Below are positions 10,878-20,935 of a DNA stretch of 64,000 nt, piece after piece. The notes under the pieces were generated by a model that was not told the origin of the DNA, did no database searches, and saw only the letters and a program-made list of their open reading frames with translations. How positions within the stretch are numbered: the first letter of the stretch is position 1; each line of letters starts with the position of its first letter. The position numbers and the translations under genes were made by a program. The stretch covers positions 39,555,943 through 39,619,942 of the forward strand of contig NC_083571.1 in assembly GCF_027579695.1 (NCBI RefSeq), written 5' to 3'. This DNA is from Neoarius graeffei (Eukaryota > Chordata > Actinopteri > Siluriformes > Ariidae).

Positions 10878-13748
10878 TCAGGCCGGGCGGCTGTCCGGCC
10901 TGTAGCCGACTTCCCCCCCCCCTTGACAGGAGAGGAAGTCCACCACGACCATCTGCGCCCCCAGCCTGTGGACCACCTTGAAGTTAAAGGCTTGGAGTGC
11001 CAGATACAAACGGGTTATCCGCGTGTTGGCATCCTTCATGTGGTGGAGCCACTGGAGGGGCACGTGGTCCGAACAGAGGGTGAAAGGGCATCCCAGCAGG
11101 TAGTAACGGAGGGCGAGGACCGCCCACTTGATTGCTAGGCACTCCTTTTCAATGGTGCTGTAGCGCCCCTCATGCACCGACAGCTTTCTACTCATATATA
11201 ACACTGGGCGGTCCTCCCCCTCCACCTCCTGGGACAAAACAGCCCCCAGCCCTCTGTCCAATGCATCCATCTGTAACAAAAAGGGGAGAGAAAAGTCAGG
11301 GGAGTGTAAAAGTGGCCCCCCACACAGTGCAGCCTTTACCTCAGAAAAAGCCCGCTGGCATTGCTCCGTCCACTGGACCGGATCTGGTGCCCCCTTTTTA
11401 GTCAGATCAGTCAGCGGGCTGGTGACGTCCGAATAATTAGGTATAAACCTACGATAATAGCCAGCTAGCCCCAGGAACTGTCTCACCCCCTTTTTGGTCT
11501 TGGGCCTCGGGCAGGCCACAATTGCTGCTGTCTTGTTAATTTGGGAACGCACCTGCCCGTTGCCCAAGTGGAAGCCCAGATACCGTACTTCCACCCGCCC
11601 AATCGCACACTTCTTTGGGTTGGCTGTGAGACCCGCTCGCCTCAGCAACGTAAGGATGGCCCTCAGATGTTGGAGGTGTCTCGGCCAGTCATTGCTATAG
11701 ATAATGATGTCGTCGAGGTAGGCGGCCGCATAGGTGGCATGGGGGCGGAGGACCCTATCCATCAGTCGCTGAAATGTAGCGGGCACCCCAAACAGCCCAA
11801 AAGGAAGTGTGACAAACTGGTGTAAGCCGAATGGTGTGGAGAAGGCCGTTTTTTCTCGGTATAATGGAGTCAAGGGGATCTGCCAATAACCCTTTGTTAA
11901 ATCCAGTGTCGAGTAAAAGCGAGCCATGCCTAGTCGATCGAGCAACTCATCAATACGAGGCATTGGGTACGCGTCAAATTTAGACACCGCGTTGACTTTT
12001 CTATAGTCTACACAGAACCGGCCCAACCCGTCGGCCTTGGGTACCAAGACCACCGGGCTGCTCCAGTCACTGTGGGACTCCTCGACGATGCCCATTTCAA
12101 GCATGGCCTCGAGTTCTTCCCGAACCACTTTTTTCTTGTGTTCGGGTAGCCTGTAAGGGCGGCTACGCACTACCAGCCCTGAGGGCATCTCAATGTGGTG
12201 CTCTATGAGGTTGAACCGGCCGGGCAGGGGCGAGAACATGTCCGAAAACTCGGTCTGCAACTGGGCAACCACCGTGAGTTGGGTCGGGGAGAGGTGGTCT
12301 CCACAGGGGACCGGAGAGGTACGTGATGCCAGTGTTCCCTTTTGAACCTCCGGCCCCAGCTCCGCCTTCTCCGGAACCACCGACACCAACGCCACGGGGA
12401 CCCACTCGTTCCAGAGTTTGAGCAGATTGAGGTGGTAAATCTGTAGCACCCCACCCCTGTCAATTCGCCTCACCTCATAGTCAACATCCCCGACTCGCCG
12501 TGTGACCTCAAAGGGTCCTTGCCACTTGGCAACCAATTTGGAGCTCAATGTGGGCAACAGTACGAGTACTTTATCTCCTGGTGCGAACTCCCTAAGGCAC
12601 GTACCCTTGTCGTACAGGCGGGTTTGTCGTTCTTGGGCCTGCCGCAAATTCTCCTGGGTTAGGTGGGTGAGTGTGTGGAGTTTTGCGCGCAGGTCAATAA
12701 CGTATTGGATTTCATTTTTACTTGGTGAAGGTCCCTCCTCCCAATTTTCCCACAGCACATCTAGAATGCCGCGCGGCTTACGCCCATATAACAATTCAAA
12801 CGGGGAGAACCCCGTGGAGGCTTGGGGGACCTCTCGCACTGCAAACAACAAGGGTTTGAGCCATTTATCCCAATTACGTGCGTCCTCACTTACGAATTTT
12901 TTAATTATATTCTTGAGGGTGCGATTGAACCGTTCAACTAAACCGTCCGTTTGTGGGTGATACACGCTGATGTGGATCGGGTTAATACCCAACAACCCAT
13001 ACAGTTCGTTCAGTGTACATGACATAAACGAGGTGCCTTGGTCAGTCAGAATCTCTTTCAGGATTCCAACTTGGGAGATAATGCCGAAGAGCGTTTCCGC
13101 AATACTGCGTGCTGAGATATTGCGAAGAGGCACCGCTTCTGGGTATCGCGTTGCATAGTCCACCAGAACTAATATAAAGCGGTACCCTCGTGTTGACCGA
13201 TCTAATGGCCCTACGAGATCCATCCCAATTCTTTCGAACGGGGTCTCGATTAATGGGAGAGGGCGCAAAGGCGCTTTTGAAACGGCCGCTGGATTTACTA
13301 ACTGGCATTCGCGGCATGCCGTACACCACCTACGGACATCGCCGCGAATCCCTGGCCAATCGAACTGGGCCATTATTCGGGCTAGTGTTTTATCCTGCCC
13401 TAAGTGTCCAGCCATGGGATTAAAGTGAGCCGCCTGGAATACCAATTCCCAGCAGCTCTTCGGAATCAAAAGCTGCGTGACTTGCTCTTTAGTCTGAGTG
13501 TCCTGTGTCACTCGGTATAATCTATCCTTCATAATTGCGAAGTAGGGGAAGGATGGGATGGCGTTTGGCTGGAGCGTTTGACCATCGATTACTCTCACTT
13601 GGTCAAGTGCATGCTGCAGAGTCTTGTCTTGCAACTCCTCTAATGGAAAATCCGCGAGGGATTCCCCAATAGAGAGAGGAGGAGGCGGCGGCTCCTCACT
13701 CTGACGTGGAGATGACGTAGACGGCTCTGTGACACCTGCTCCTGCCAA
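10878..13748 (-). CDS. Gmr1-type pol: integrase - reverse transcriptase - RNase H
   Basis: A 956-codon open frame without stops. The first third is integrase: an HHCC zinc motif (HFNPMAGHLG ... CTACRECQ) and a catalytic core with D in GMDLVGP, D in ILTDQGTSF and E in DGLVERFN, the last two 35 residues apart. A reverse transcriptase follows (FCVDYRKVNAVS, TLDLTKGYWQIPL, and the active site AAYLDDIIIYS), then RNase H (LLQMDALDRGLGAVLSQ, STIEKECLAIKWA, LCSDHVPLQW). The tail VVVDFLSCQGG departs from the usual ADxLSR ending. Integrase-before-RT is the diagnostic feature. The frame looks intact but is out of phase with the protease frame, so the copy is probably dead. Confidence 0.9.
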   Translation of the reverse strand: MAGAGVTEPSTSSPRQSEEPPPPPLSIGESLADFPLEELQDKTLQHALDQVRVIDGQTLQPNAIPSFPYFAIMKDRLYRVTQDTQTKEQVTQLLIPKSCWELVFQAAHFNPMAGHLGQDKTLARIMAQFDWPGIRGDVRRWCTACRECQLVNPAAVSKAPLRPLPLIETPFERIGMDLVGPLDRSTRGYRFILVLVDYATRYPEAVPLRNISARSIAETLFGIISQVGILKEILTDQGTSFMSCTLNELYGLLGINPIHISVYHPQTDGLVERFNRTLKNIIKKFVSEDARNWDKWLKPLLFAVREVPQASTGFSPFELLYGRKPRGILDVLWENWEEGPSPSKNEIQYVIDLRAKLHTLTHLTQENLRQAQERQTRLYDKGTCLREFAPGDKVLVLLPTLSSKLVAKWQGPFEVTRRVGDVDYEVRRIDRGGVLQIYHLNLLKLWNEWVPVALVSVVPEKAELGPEVQKGTLASRTSPVPCGDHLSPTQLTVVAQLQTEFSDMFSPLPGRFNLIEHHIEMPSGLVVRSRPYRLPEHKKKVVREELEAMLEMGIVEESHSDWSSPVVLVPKADGLGRFCVDYRKVNAVSKFDAYPMPRIDELLDRLGMARFYSTLDLTKGYWQIPLTPLYREKTAFSTPFGLHQFVTLPFGLFGVPATFQRLMDRVLRPHATYAAAYLDDIIIYSNDWPRHLQHLRAILTLLRRAGLTANPKKCAIGRVEVRYLGFHLGNGQVRSQINKTAAIVACPRPKTKKGVRQFLGLAGYYRRFIPNYSDVTSPLTDLTKKGAPDPVQWTEQCQRAFSEVKAALCGGPLLHSPDFSLPFLLQMDALDRGLGAVLSQEVEGEDRPVLYMSRKLSVHEGRYSTIEKECLAIKWAVLALRYYLLGCPFTLCSDHVPLQWLHHMKDANTRITRLYLALQAFNFKVVHRLGAQMVVVDFLSCQGGGEVGYRPDSRPA

Positions 13749-13798
13749 CGCGACACCTGGACCTCCCCCATTAAACTACGGCAGGACCCACTCTTCAC

Positions 13799-14248
13799 TC
13801 AATGACTCATTAATTCCCCAAATCCCAGCCAATCCGTCCCCAAAATTATCGAGTGGGTAAGGCGAGGATTAACCGCCACCTTTACTATGAATTTTTCCCC
13901 TCGAAAAAGAATGTGGACCGACACTAAAGGGTAGTTGTGAACATCCCCGTGCACACACAACACCTTCACCAATTGTGCTCCCCCCAATGCCTTGTCTTGC
14001 ACCAGGTTTTGGTGGATTGAGGTCTGATTACAACCAGAATCCACCAGCGCCTGATATGTATCCCTTTGGACACTCACCGGTATGCGATACGCTCCGGCCC
14101 GATCAAGGGCGGCTCCTGGCGCGTCGGGGATCCGAACCACCACGCCCACCTCCATTACCGAGCACTGCTGTTGGAGGTGGCCCGGCTCCCCCGCAGTGCC
14201 AGCAAACCAGCCCAGGGTTCCTCTCCGCACTGGTGCTCTGGGGCTCAC
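13799..14248 (-). pseudogene. Gmr1-type zinc-knuckle end and retropepsin, frame-shifted
   Basis: This frame holds GHLQQQCSV (the His and last Cys of a CCHC knuckle), then a retropepsin with the catalytic motif ALVDSGCNQTSIH and the ILGTDWL block near the end. The first half of the knuckle (CWHC) is in the gag frame, so a small indel splits the finger. A stop separates this frame from pol. Confidence 0.75.
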
Positions 14249-15116
14249 TCACCTGAGGGGGGGAGAGACAGACACAGAAGGGAGAAACGGGAGGGCACCG
14301 CGGGTGCAGCGGGCCGGTTGGGGTGGCGCCGGCCCCCGCCTCCGCGGTGGGGGAACGGGGCGAGGATGAGACACAGGAGGAGAGGGAGAGAGAGAGGAGA
14401 GAAGAGGTTGCCTGCTGTCCTGCCATCGGGACAGCCGCCAAATGGTCCTCCACCAGCTCGATTGCCTGATCCAGCGACGCCGGGCGGTGGCACTGGACCC
14501 ACTCTGCAGTTCCGGCTGGTAAGCACACGATGAACTGCTCCAGTACCACCTGGTCGATGATCCCCTTGGCATCGCGGTTGTCAGCCTTCAACCACCACCA
14601 GCAGGCGTCCTGGAGTTGCTGGCCAAACGCGAACGGCCGGCCGACTTCCTCCAAGTGCAAAGCGCGGAAGCGCTGCCGTTGTTGCTCGGGGGTGCACCCC
14701 ATACGCTGGAGGACGGCCCGGTGAAGGTCCGTGTAGGCCAGCCGGCGGTCGGCGGGGAGCTGTAGCGCGGCTAACTGCGCCTCTCCCATTAGCAGGGGGA
14801 GGAGGCGTGCCGCGCGCTGTTCCACCGGCCACCCTGAGGTCTCTGCTGCTTGCTCAAAGAGCGTGAGGAAGGCCTCGGGGTCGTCCTGCGGGCCCATCTT
14901 CGTGAGGGTGAGGGGGGAAGGGCCCGTGGCGGTGGAGTTGGTGGACCCCGCCGACGCGAGGAGGTGCCGGAATGCCTGTCGATCTTCCTGTTGAGCCAAC
15001 ACCAGGGCCTCGAACCGCTGTTCTTGCTCCTTCCGGAGGGCGACTAGCGCCTGGTGCTGGCTTTGCTGGGCCGTGGCGAGGGCGTGGACCAGGTCGGCGA
15101 AAGGGGAGGACTTCAT
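14103..15116 (-). CDS. Gmr1-type gag (capsid), frame-shifted near its end
   Basis: The likely start is the Met at 15116 (MKSSPFADLVHALATAQQ); the open frame reaches back into the LTR but that part is leader. A Gln/Ala-rich coiled segment follows (RKEQEQRFEALVLAQQED), then the gag core (DDPEAFLTLFEQAAE, WPVEQRAARLLPLL, YTDLHRAVLQRMG), similar to gag domains of gypsy elements and the SCAN/PEG10 group. Near the C-terminus GLVCWHCGGAG begins a CCHC knuckle, whose remainder is in the overlapping frame. After that the reading is probably out of frame. Confidence 0.75.
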   Translation of the reverse strand: MKSSPFADLVHALATAQQSQHQALVALRKEQEQRFEALVLAQQEDRQAFRHLLASAGSTNSTATGPSPLTLTKMGPQDDPEAFLTLFEQAAETSGWPVEQRAARLLPLLMGEAQLAALQLPADRRLAYTDLHRAVLQRMGCTPEQQRQRFRALHLEEVGRPFAFGQQLQDACWWWLKADNRDAKGIIDQVVLEQFIVCLPAGTAEWVQCHRPASLDQAIELVEDHLAAVPMAGQQATSSLLSLSLSSCVSSSPRSPTAEAGAGATPTGPLHPRCPPVSPFCVCLSPPQVSEPQSTSAERNPGLVCWHCGGAGPPPTAVLGNGGGRGGSDPRRARSRP

Positions 15117-15145
15117 GGGGCTGTTCTGCTTCTGCGCGCCAAGCT

Positions 15146-15163
15146 TCCCGGGTTCCGGCACCA
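15146..15163 (-). promoter_or_regulatory. Primer-binding site of the Gmr1-type element
   Basis: One base inside the 5' LTR (right-hand copy) the - strand reads TGGTGCCGGAACCCGGGA. It starts with TGG, the complement of a tRNA CCA end, as expected for tRNA-primed reverse transcription. I did not assign the tRNA. Confidence 0.7.
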
Positions 15164-15164
15164 C

Positions 15165-15474
15165 TGTGGCAGTTCTTATGAATCGGCGGAGCACAGAAGA
15201 CGGCAGGACAGAGCTCAGGTTGGTAAACTTTTTTATTTTTAACACTTTTCAGTGGACTCTCATTAATAAACACAGACACACACACACACAACCGGCGTCT
15301 GGTTCGGGGGAGAGCTCCCTCTGCTCTCGCTCTCTCTCCTTAAATAGGGCGTGGTCACTGGGGAAGACACACAAACACATTAATTAACCTCAGGTGCAGT
15401 GATTCTGCCACTTACCTTCCCTGACTTCGCCCTCTGGTCACAGACCAACACTTGACCACACCCCCGCTGCCACA
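15165..15474 (-). repeat. 5' LTR of the Gmr1-type element
   Basis: Partner of 10547-10860, with the same TGTGGCAG/CTGCCACA ends, followed outside by ATAAC. It includes TTAAATAGGGCG, a possible promoter region on the opposite strand (CGCCCTATTTAAGG). Confidence 0.92.
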
Positions 15475-16232
15475 ATAACGCTTCTCATTTAAAGCAAAAA
15501 GTTCTATTTTGGTCTCATCCGTCCACAAAACATTTTTCCAATAGCCATCTGGCTTGTCCACGTGATCTTTAGCAAACTGCAGATGAGCAGCAATGTTCTT
15601 TTTGGAGAGCAGTGGCTTTCTCCTTGCAACCCTGCCATGCACACCATTGTTGTTCAGTGTTCTCCTGATGGTGGACTCATGAACATTAACATTAGCCAAT
15701 GTGAGAGAGGCTTTCAGTTGCTTAGAAGTTGCCCTGGGGTCCATTGTGACCTCGCCGACTATTACACGCCTTGCTCTTGGAGTGATCTTTGTTGGTCAAC
15801 CACTCCTGGGGAGGGTAACAATGGTCTTGAATTCCCCCATTTGTATACAATCTGTCTGACTGTGGATTGGTGGAGTCCAAACTCTTTAGAGATGGTTTTG
15901 TAAACTTTTCCAGCCTGATGAGCATCAACAACGCTTTTTCTGGGGTCATCAGAAATCTCCTTTGTTTGTGCCATGATACACTTCCACAAATGTGTGTTGT
16001 GAAGATCAGACTTTGATAGATCCGTGTTCTTTAAATACAACCCCGATTCCAAAAAAGTTGGGACAAAATACAAATTGTAAATAAAAACAGAATGCAATGA
16101 TGTGGAAGTTTCAAAATTCCATGTTTTATTCAGAATAGAACATAGATGACATATCAAATGTTTAAACTGAGAAAATGTATCATTTAAAGAGAAAAATTAG
16201 GTGATTTTAAATTTCATGACAACAACACATCT

Positions 16233-17425
16233 TGGGGCGGCATGGTGGTGTAGTGATTAGCGCTGTCGCCTCACAGCAAGAAGGTCTGGGTTCGAGCTCC
16301 GTGGCCGGCAAGGGTCTTTCTGTGCGGAGTTTGCATGTTCTCCTCATGTCTGCGTGGGTTTCCTCCGGGTGCTCCGGTTTCCCCCACAGTCCAAAGACAT
16401 GCAGGTTAGGTTAACTGGTGACTCTAAGGCCGAATCCCATTTCACCCCTTGGACCAACCCCTTGGCCCTTCCCCTCCATTTTGCGCGTTCACGTGAAGGG
16501 GTAGGGGTATCCCAATCCCAGTTAACGCAGAGGGGTAGGGGAAGGGGTAGGGCTTCTGTACCCCTCCAAACGGAGAGTTTCCTGGAGCTGACTCTGAATG
16601 AAGGGGTTTGAGTGATTTCCCACAATGCCATGCGGATTTCAGCGAGATTTCATGCGGATTTCAGAAAGATGGCGGTTCCCGCGGCGAAAGATTGTCATAA
16701 ATGTATTTTCTCCATTATTTACGTGTTTTAAGTTGTTATCCAGAGGAAACACGCCGCTTGATTCGCTTTTGAGCTGAGAATGAGCAGCGATTTCTGAAAT
16801 CCAAGCTGCTGCTAAAAAGCTTTGGGAGTGAGTATTGTTTTCGTTTGCTTGACTGCGTACGTTTTGTTCTGTTATTCTCGCTTTTATTGTTTACATGAGT
16901 GTTCTGACACCTCATTCTGTCGGATGTGGTGCACGAAGCGCCAAAGATATCCCATTCAGTGGTGTTAGTTAACAAATCACACCCTGCCAGCAGAGATTTC
17001 TGGTTCTGGCTCTGACTGTAGCGGCTGGTCACAGCCAATGACGCATTTGGTCGCGTTTTGCTAACGTAAACGCTGACGGAGGTACGCGATGACGTATGCG
17101 ATCGTTGAAGGGCTATCCCAATATGTAAGGGTTGAATTTCAAGCCCTATCCCTTGTAGCTCAGTTTCAAGGGGAAGGGCCAAGGGGAAGGGCCAAGGGGA
17201 AGGGGGAGGGGTAGGGGTAGAAATTAGAATTGGGATTGGGCCTAAATTGATCGTAGGTGTGAATGTGAGTGTGAATGGTTGTCTGTGTCTATGTGTCAGC
17301 CCTGTGATGGCCTGGCGACTTGTCCAGGGTGTACCCCGCCTTTCGCCCGTAGTCAGCTGGGATAGGCTCCAGCTTGCCTGCGACCCTGTAGGACAGGATA
17401 AAGCGGCTACAGATAATGAGATGAG
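16233..17425 (+). mobile_element. tRNA-headed SINE (copy 2), split by an inverted-repeat element
   Basis: It has the same head, core and GATGA tail as copy 1. The 11-base duplication ACAACACATCT flanks it (16222-16232 and 17426-17436). An 815-bp element interrupts it after GTGACTCTAA. Confidence 0.9.
16428..17242. mobile_element. 815-bp inverted-repeat element with TAA duplication (PIF/Harbinger-like MITE)
   Basis: Ends GGCCGAATCCCATTTC and, inverted, GGCCCAATCCCAATTC are flanked by TAA (16425-16427, 17243-17245), the 3-bp TWA target typical of PIF/Harbinger. Repeated AGGGGTAGGGGAAGGG words lie inside both ends. The GC-richer centre has no convincing coding frame, so it is non-autonomous. 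It sits exactly inside the SINE. Confidence 0.8.
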
Positions 17426-17857
17426 ACAACACATCTCAAAAAAGTTGGGACAAGGCCATGTTTACCACTGTGAGACATCCCCTTTTCTCTTTACAACAGT
17501 CTGTAAATGTCTGGGGACTGAGGAGACAAGTTGCTCAAGTTTAGGGATAGGAATGTTAACCCATTCTTGTCTAATGTAGGATTCTAGTTGCTCAACTGTC
17601 TTAGGTCTTTTTTGTCGTATCTTCCGTTTTATGATGCGCCAAATGTTTTCTGTGGGTGAAAGATCTGGACTGCAGCCTGGCCAGTTCAGTACCCGGACCC
17701 TTCTTCTACGCAGCCATGATGCTGTAATTGATGCAGTATGTGGTTTGGCATTGTCATGTTGGAAAATGCAAGGTCTTCCCTGAAAGAGACGTCGTCTGGA
17801 TGGGAGTATATGTTGCTCTAGAACCTGGATATACCTTTCAGCATTAATAGTGTCTTT

Positions 17858-18382
17858 TCAGATGTGTAAGCTGCCCATGCCACACGCACTAATGCAACCC
17901 CATACCATCAGAGATGCAAGCTTCTGAACTGAGCGCTGATAACAACTTGAGTCGTCCTTCTCCTCTTTAGTCCGAATGACACGGCGTCCCTGATTTCCAT
18001 AAAGAACTTCAAATTTTGATTCGTCTGACCACAGAACAGTTTTCCACTTTGCCACAGTCCATTTTAAATGAGCCTTGGCCCAGAGAAGACATCTGCGCTT
18101 CTGGATCATGTTTAGATACGGCTTCTTCTTTGAACTATAGAGTTTTAGCTGGCAACGGCAGATGGCACGGTGAATTGTGTTCACAGATAATGTTCTCTGG
18201 AAATATTCCTGAGCCCATTTTGTGATTTCCAATACAGAAGCATGCCTGTATGTGATGCAGTGCCGTCTAAGGGCCCAAAGATCACGGGCACCCAGTATGG
18301 TTTTCCGGCCTTGACCCTTGCGCACAGAGATTCTTCTGAATCTTTTGATGATATTATGCACTGTGGATGATGATATGTTCAA
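17858..18382 (-). pseudogene. Tc1/mariner transposase, N-terminal two thirds
   Basis: A 174-residue frame with a helix-turn-helix (MNISSSTVHNIIKRFR), WAQEYFQRTLSVNTIHRAI, then the catalytic-domain start KTVLWSDESKFEV and SLMVWGCISACGMG. It ends before the second Asp block. The remaining catalytic part (17440-17857) is broken by stops: matching non-coding sequence such as GCCAAATGTTTTCTGTGGG (- strand complement) is visible but no long frame. Confidence 0.8.
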
Positions 18383-19141
18383 ACTCTTTGCAATTTTACA
18401 TTGTCAAACTCCTTTCTGATATTACTCCACTGTTTGTCGGCACAGAATTAGGGGGTTGGTGATCCTCTTCCCATCTTTACTTCTGAGAGCCGCTGCCGCT
18501 CCAAGATGCTCTTTTTATACCCAGTCATGTTAATGACCTATTGCCAATTGACCTAATGAGTTGCAATTTGGTCCTCCAGCTGTTCCTTTTTTGTACCTTT
18601 AACTTTTCCAGCCTCTTATTGCCCCGTCCCAACTCTTTTGAGATGTGTTGCTGTCATGAATTTTCAAATGAGCCAATATTTGGCATGAAATTTCAAAATG
18701 TCTCACTTTTGACATTTGATATGTTGTCTATGTTCTATTGTGAATACAATATCAATTTTTGAGATTTGTAAATTATTGCATTCCGTTTTTATTTACAATT
18801 TGTACTTTGTCCCAACTTTTTTGGAATCGGGGTTGTAAAGAGGGTGCCCACTCACACCTGATTGTCATCCCATTGATTGAAAACACCTGACTCTAATTTC
18901 ACCTTCAAATTAACTGCTAATCCTAGAGGTTCACATACTTTTGCCACTCACAGATATGTAATATTGGATCATTTTCCTCAATAAATAAATGACCAAGTAT
19001 AATATTTTTTCTCATTTGTTTAACTGGGTTTTCTTTATCTGCTTTTAGGACTTGTGTGAAAATCTGATGATGTTTTAGGTCATATTTATGCAGAAATATA
19101 GAAAATTCTAAAGGGTTCACAAACTTTCAAGCACCACTGTA

Positions 19142-19694
19142 CCTTTGTTACACAGAGCCGTCAAATAAAGGCTTCTAATTCGCAAAAAAAAAAAACTCCA
19201 GGCACCACTGCTTTCGCTGTGTGTGTGTGTGTGTGTGTGTTTTTACTGCTTTAGATGGGTTAAATTTAGAGAAAGAACTTCACTGTGCTGTAATGTATAT
19301 GTGACAAATAAAAGGTTCTACTCCTAAAAATCTAATCAGAAATTTTCTGCAACCATGTGATTTTTATGGGCAACAAAATTTGCAAATCAACAGACTTCAC
19401 TTTTATGAAGTTTGAATCTCACTCCGCTCAATAACGTATTGACACAGATACTAGTAAACAATGTACATTGCCATAGCAAAAAATATCACTTTTCAAAACA
19501 AACAAAGGCATGTGACATAAAAATACAAGGAAAAAATAAAATTTTTGAAAAACAAAAACACTGAGTGGCCGTCGATGGAGTGTTTATAGGCAGCAAAATC
19601 AAAAACTGTTCTCCTGTCTTCTCTTTTAGCAGCAGTCCATTTCAGGACGTGGGACATTAGACAATGTTCAGGGTCTCGGAGTCTGCTGTGACTT
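19142..19694 (+). other. camk2d intron, no gene seen
   Basis: AT-rich intron with an A-run at about 19184, a (GT)n tract near 19219 and an AATAAA-containing stretch (GACAAATAAAAGG, about 19302). No coding frame. Confidence 0.5.
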
Positions 19695-20073
19695 CTCATC
19701 TCATCTCATTATCTCTAGCCACTTTATCCTGTTCTACAGGGTCGCAGGCAAGCTGGAGCCTATCCCAGCTGACTACGGGCGAAAGGCGGGGTACACCCTG
19801 GACAAGTCGCCAGGTCATCACAGGGCTGACACACAGACACAGACAACGATTCACACTCACATTCACACCTACGGTCAATTTAGAGTCACCAATTAGCCTA
19901 ACCTGCATGTCTTTGGACTGTGGGGGAAACCGGAGCACCCGGAGGAAACCCACGCGGACACGGGGAGAACATGCAAACTCCACACAGAAAGGCCCTCGCT
20001 GGCCACGGGGCTCGAACCCGGACCTTCTTGCTGTGAGGCGACAGTGCTAACCACTACACCACCGTGCCGCCCC
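19695..20073 (-). mobile_element. tRNA-headed SINE (copy 3)
   Basis: Inverted copy: CATCTCATCTC tail at left, GTGCCGCCCC head at right. TGCTGTGACTT flanks both sides (19684-19694 and from 20074). Confidence 0.88.
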
Positions 20074-20829
20074 TGCTGTGACTTGTATGGTTTAAATTCG
20101 AGCCTGTAAAGAGTTACCCCTCCCCCTCCCTTTCTCTATTCCCATATTTTTAGTTTTAATTTAGTTTTTTAATTAGATATTTATTAATCATATATCTGTT
20201 AATGCTCTAATGTTCTCCTCAAGCTTTTCCTGTATTAAATGCTATGTCCGGTGCCATTTGTCTGTTTCCTCATCTCATTATCTCTAGCCGCTTTATCCTG
20301 TTCTACAGGGTCGCAGGCAAGCTGGAGCCTATCCCAGCTGACTACAGGCGAAAGGTGGGGTACACCCTGGACAAGTCGCCAGGTCATCACAAGGCTGACA
20401 CATAGACACAGACAATCATTCACACTCACATTCACACCTACTGTCAATTTAGAGTCACCAATTAGCCTAACCTGCATGTCTTTGGACTGTGGAGGAAACC
20501 GGAGCACCCGGAGGAAACCCACGCGGACACGGGGAGAACATGCAAACTCCACACAGAAAGGCCACGGGGCTCGAACCCGGACCTTCTTGCTGTGAGGCGA
20601 CAGCGCTAACCACTACACCACTGTGCCGCCCCTGCTGTGACTTGTATGGTTTAAATTTGAGCCTCTAAAGAGTTACCCCTCCCCCTCCCCTTCTCTATTC
20701 CCATATTTTTAGTTTTAATTTAGTTTTTTAATTAGATATTTATTAATCATATATCTGTTAATGCTCTAATGTTCTCCTCAAGCTTTTCCTGTATTAAATG
20801 CTATGTCCGGTGCCATTTGTCTGTTTCCT
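19697..20829. repeat. Tandem duplication of about 565 bp: SINE plus 197 bp of flank
   Basis: Unit 1 is SINE copy 3 plus 20074-20270; unit 2 is SINE copy 4 plus 20633-20829. The flank segments (TGCTGTGACTTGTATGGTTT ... GCCATTTGTCTGTTTCCT) are nearly identical, with a few substitutions. Both junctions fall at a CTCATCTCATT stretch, suggesting slippage or unequal exchange and not two insertions. Confidence 0.85.
20271..20632 (-). mobile_element. tRNA-headed SINE (copy 4, second unit of a tandem duplication)
   Basis: Near-identical to copy 3 but lacking a short segment (the CTCGCTGGC part after GGCC). Its left flank does not match its right flank, which fits origin by duplication and not retroposition. 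Confidence 0.85.
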
Positions 20830-20900
20830 ATATTGTATAATTGTCATCTTTTAAAGCACTTTGCATTGCTTTTTGTATGAAAGTTGCTATATTAATAAAG

Positions 20901-20935
<35 letters not shown>

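Larger units (their letters stand above)
10547..15474 (-). mobile_element. Gmr1-type Ty3/gypsy LTR retrotransposon (integrase before RT)
   Basis: LTRs of about 310 bp (10547-10860 and 15165-15474), both TGTGGCAG...CTGCCACA, enclose gag, protease and pol on the - strand. The 5-base duplication ATAAC flanks it (10542-10546, 15475-15479). It is inserted in the Tc1 transposase codons. The pol order is integrase, then reverse transcriptase, then RNase H, which is the Ty1/copia-like order known from the deuterostome Gmr1 group of Ty3/gypsy elements. The LTRs differ at several sites, so the insertion is not recent. Confidence 0.93.
10020..15975 (-). pseudogene. Tc1 transposase, split by a retrotransposon
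   Basis: Reading on the - strand, the N-terminal part starts at the ATG near 15975 (MAQTKEISDDPRKSVVDAHQ, then the helix-turn-helix FGLHQSTVRQIVYKWG). The catalytic part follows to about 15480, with WTDETKIELFALNE. It resumes at 10546 after the retrotransposon with KHGGGSIMVWACFAASG, MQQDNNPKHTS (second Asp) and [14 protein letters not shown] (third acid), ending near 10020. Frameshifts split it further, for example in the 15722-15949 region. It is inactive. Confidence 0.85.
16038..18835 (-). mobile_element. Tc1/mariner element B, nested in Tc1 element A
   Basis: Termini CAACCCCGATTCC...AAAGTTGGGAC (16038) and the inverse GTCCCAACTTTTTTGGAATC...GGGGTTG (18835) are flanked by TA on each side (16036-16037, 18836-18837). 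Insertion is in the 5' untranslated part of Tc1 element A. It contains a transposase remnant on the - strand and, towards its left end, a SINE. Related remnants are at 1-1080 and about 25750-26115. Confidence 0.92.
9800..19139 (-). mobile_element. Tc1 element A (host of nested insertions), complete ends
   Basis: The left end CAGTGGTGCTTGAAAGTTTG (9800) is the inverse of the right end ...TTTCAAGCACCACTG (19139). TA flanks both ends (9798-9799, 19140-19141), the Tc1/mariner target duplication. Transposase reads on the - strand. About 1.6 kb of Tc1 sequence has been stretched to 9.3 kb by a Gmr1-type retrotransposon (10547-15474) and a second Tc1/mariner element (16038-18835). It sits in the camk2d intron between the autoregulatory exon and the exon at 21327. 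Confidence 0.9.

Noticed and set aside
11132..15242. + strand frames opposite the Gmr1-type element
   Set aside because: Antisense shadows of gag and pol; no motifs or splice context.
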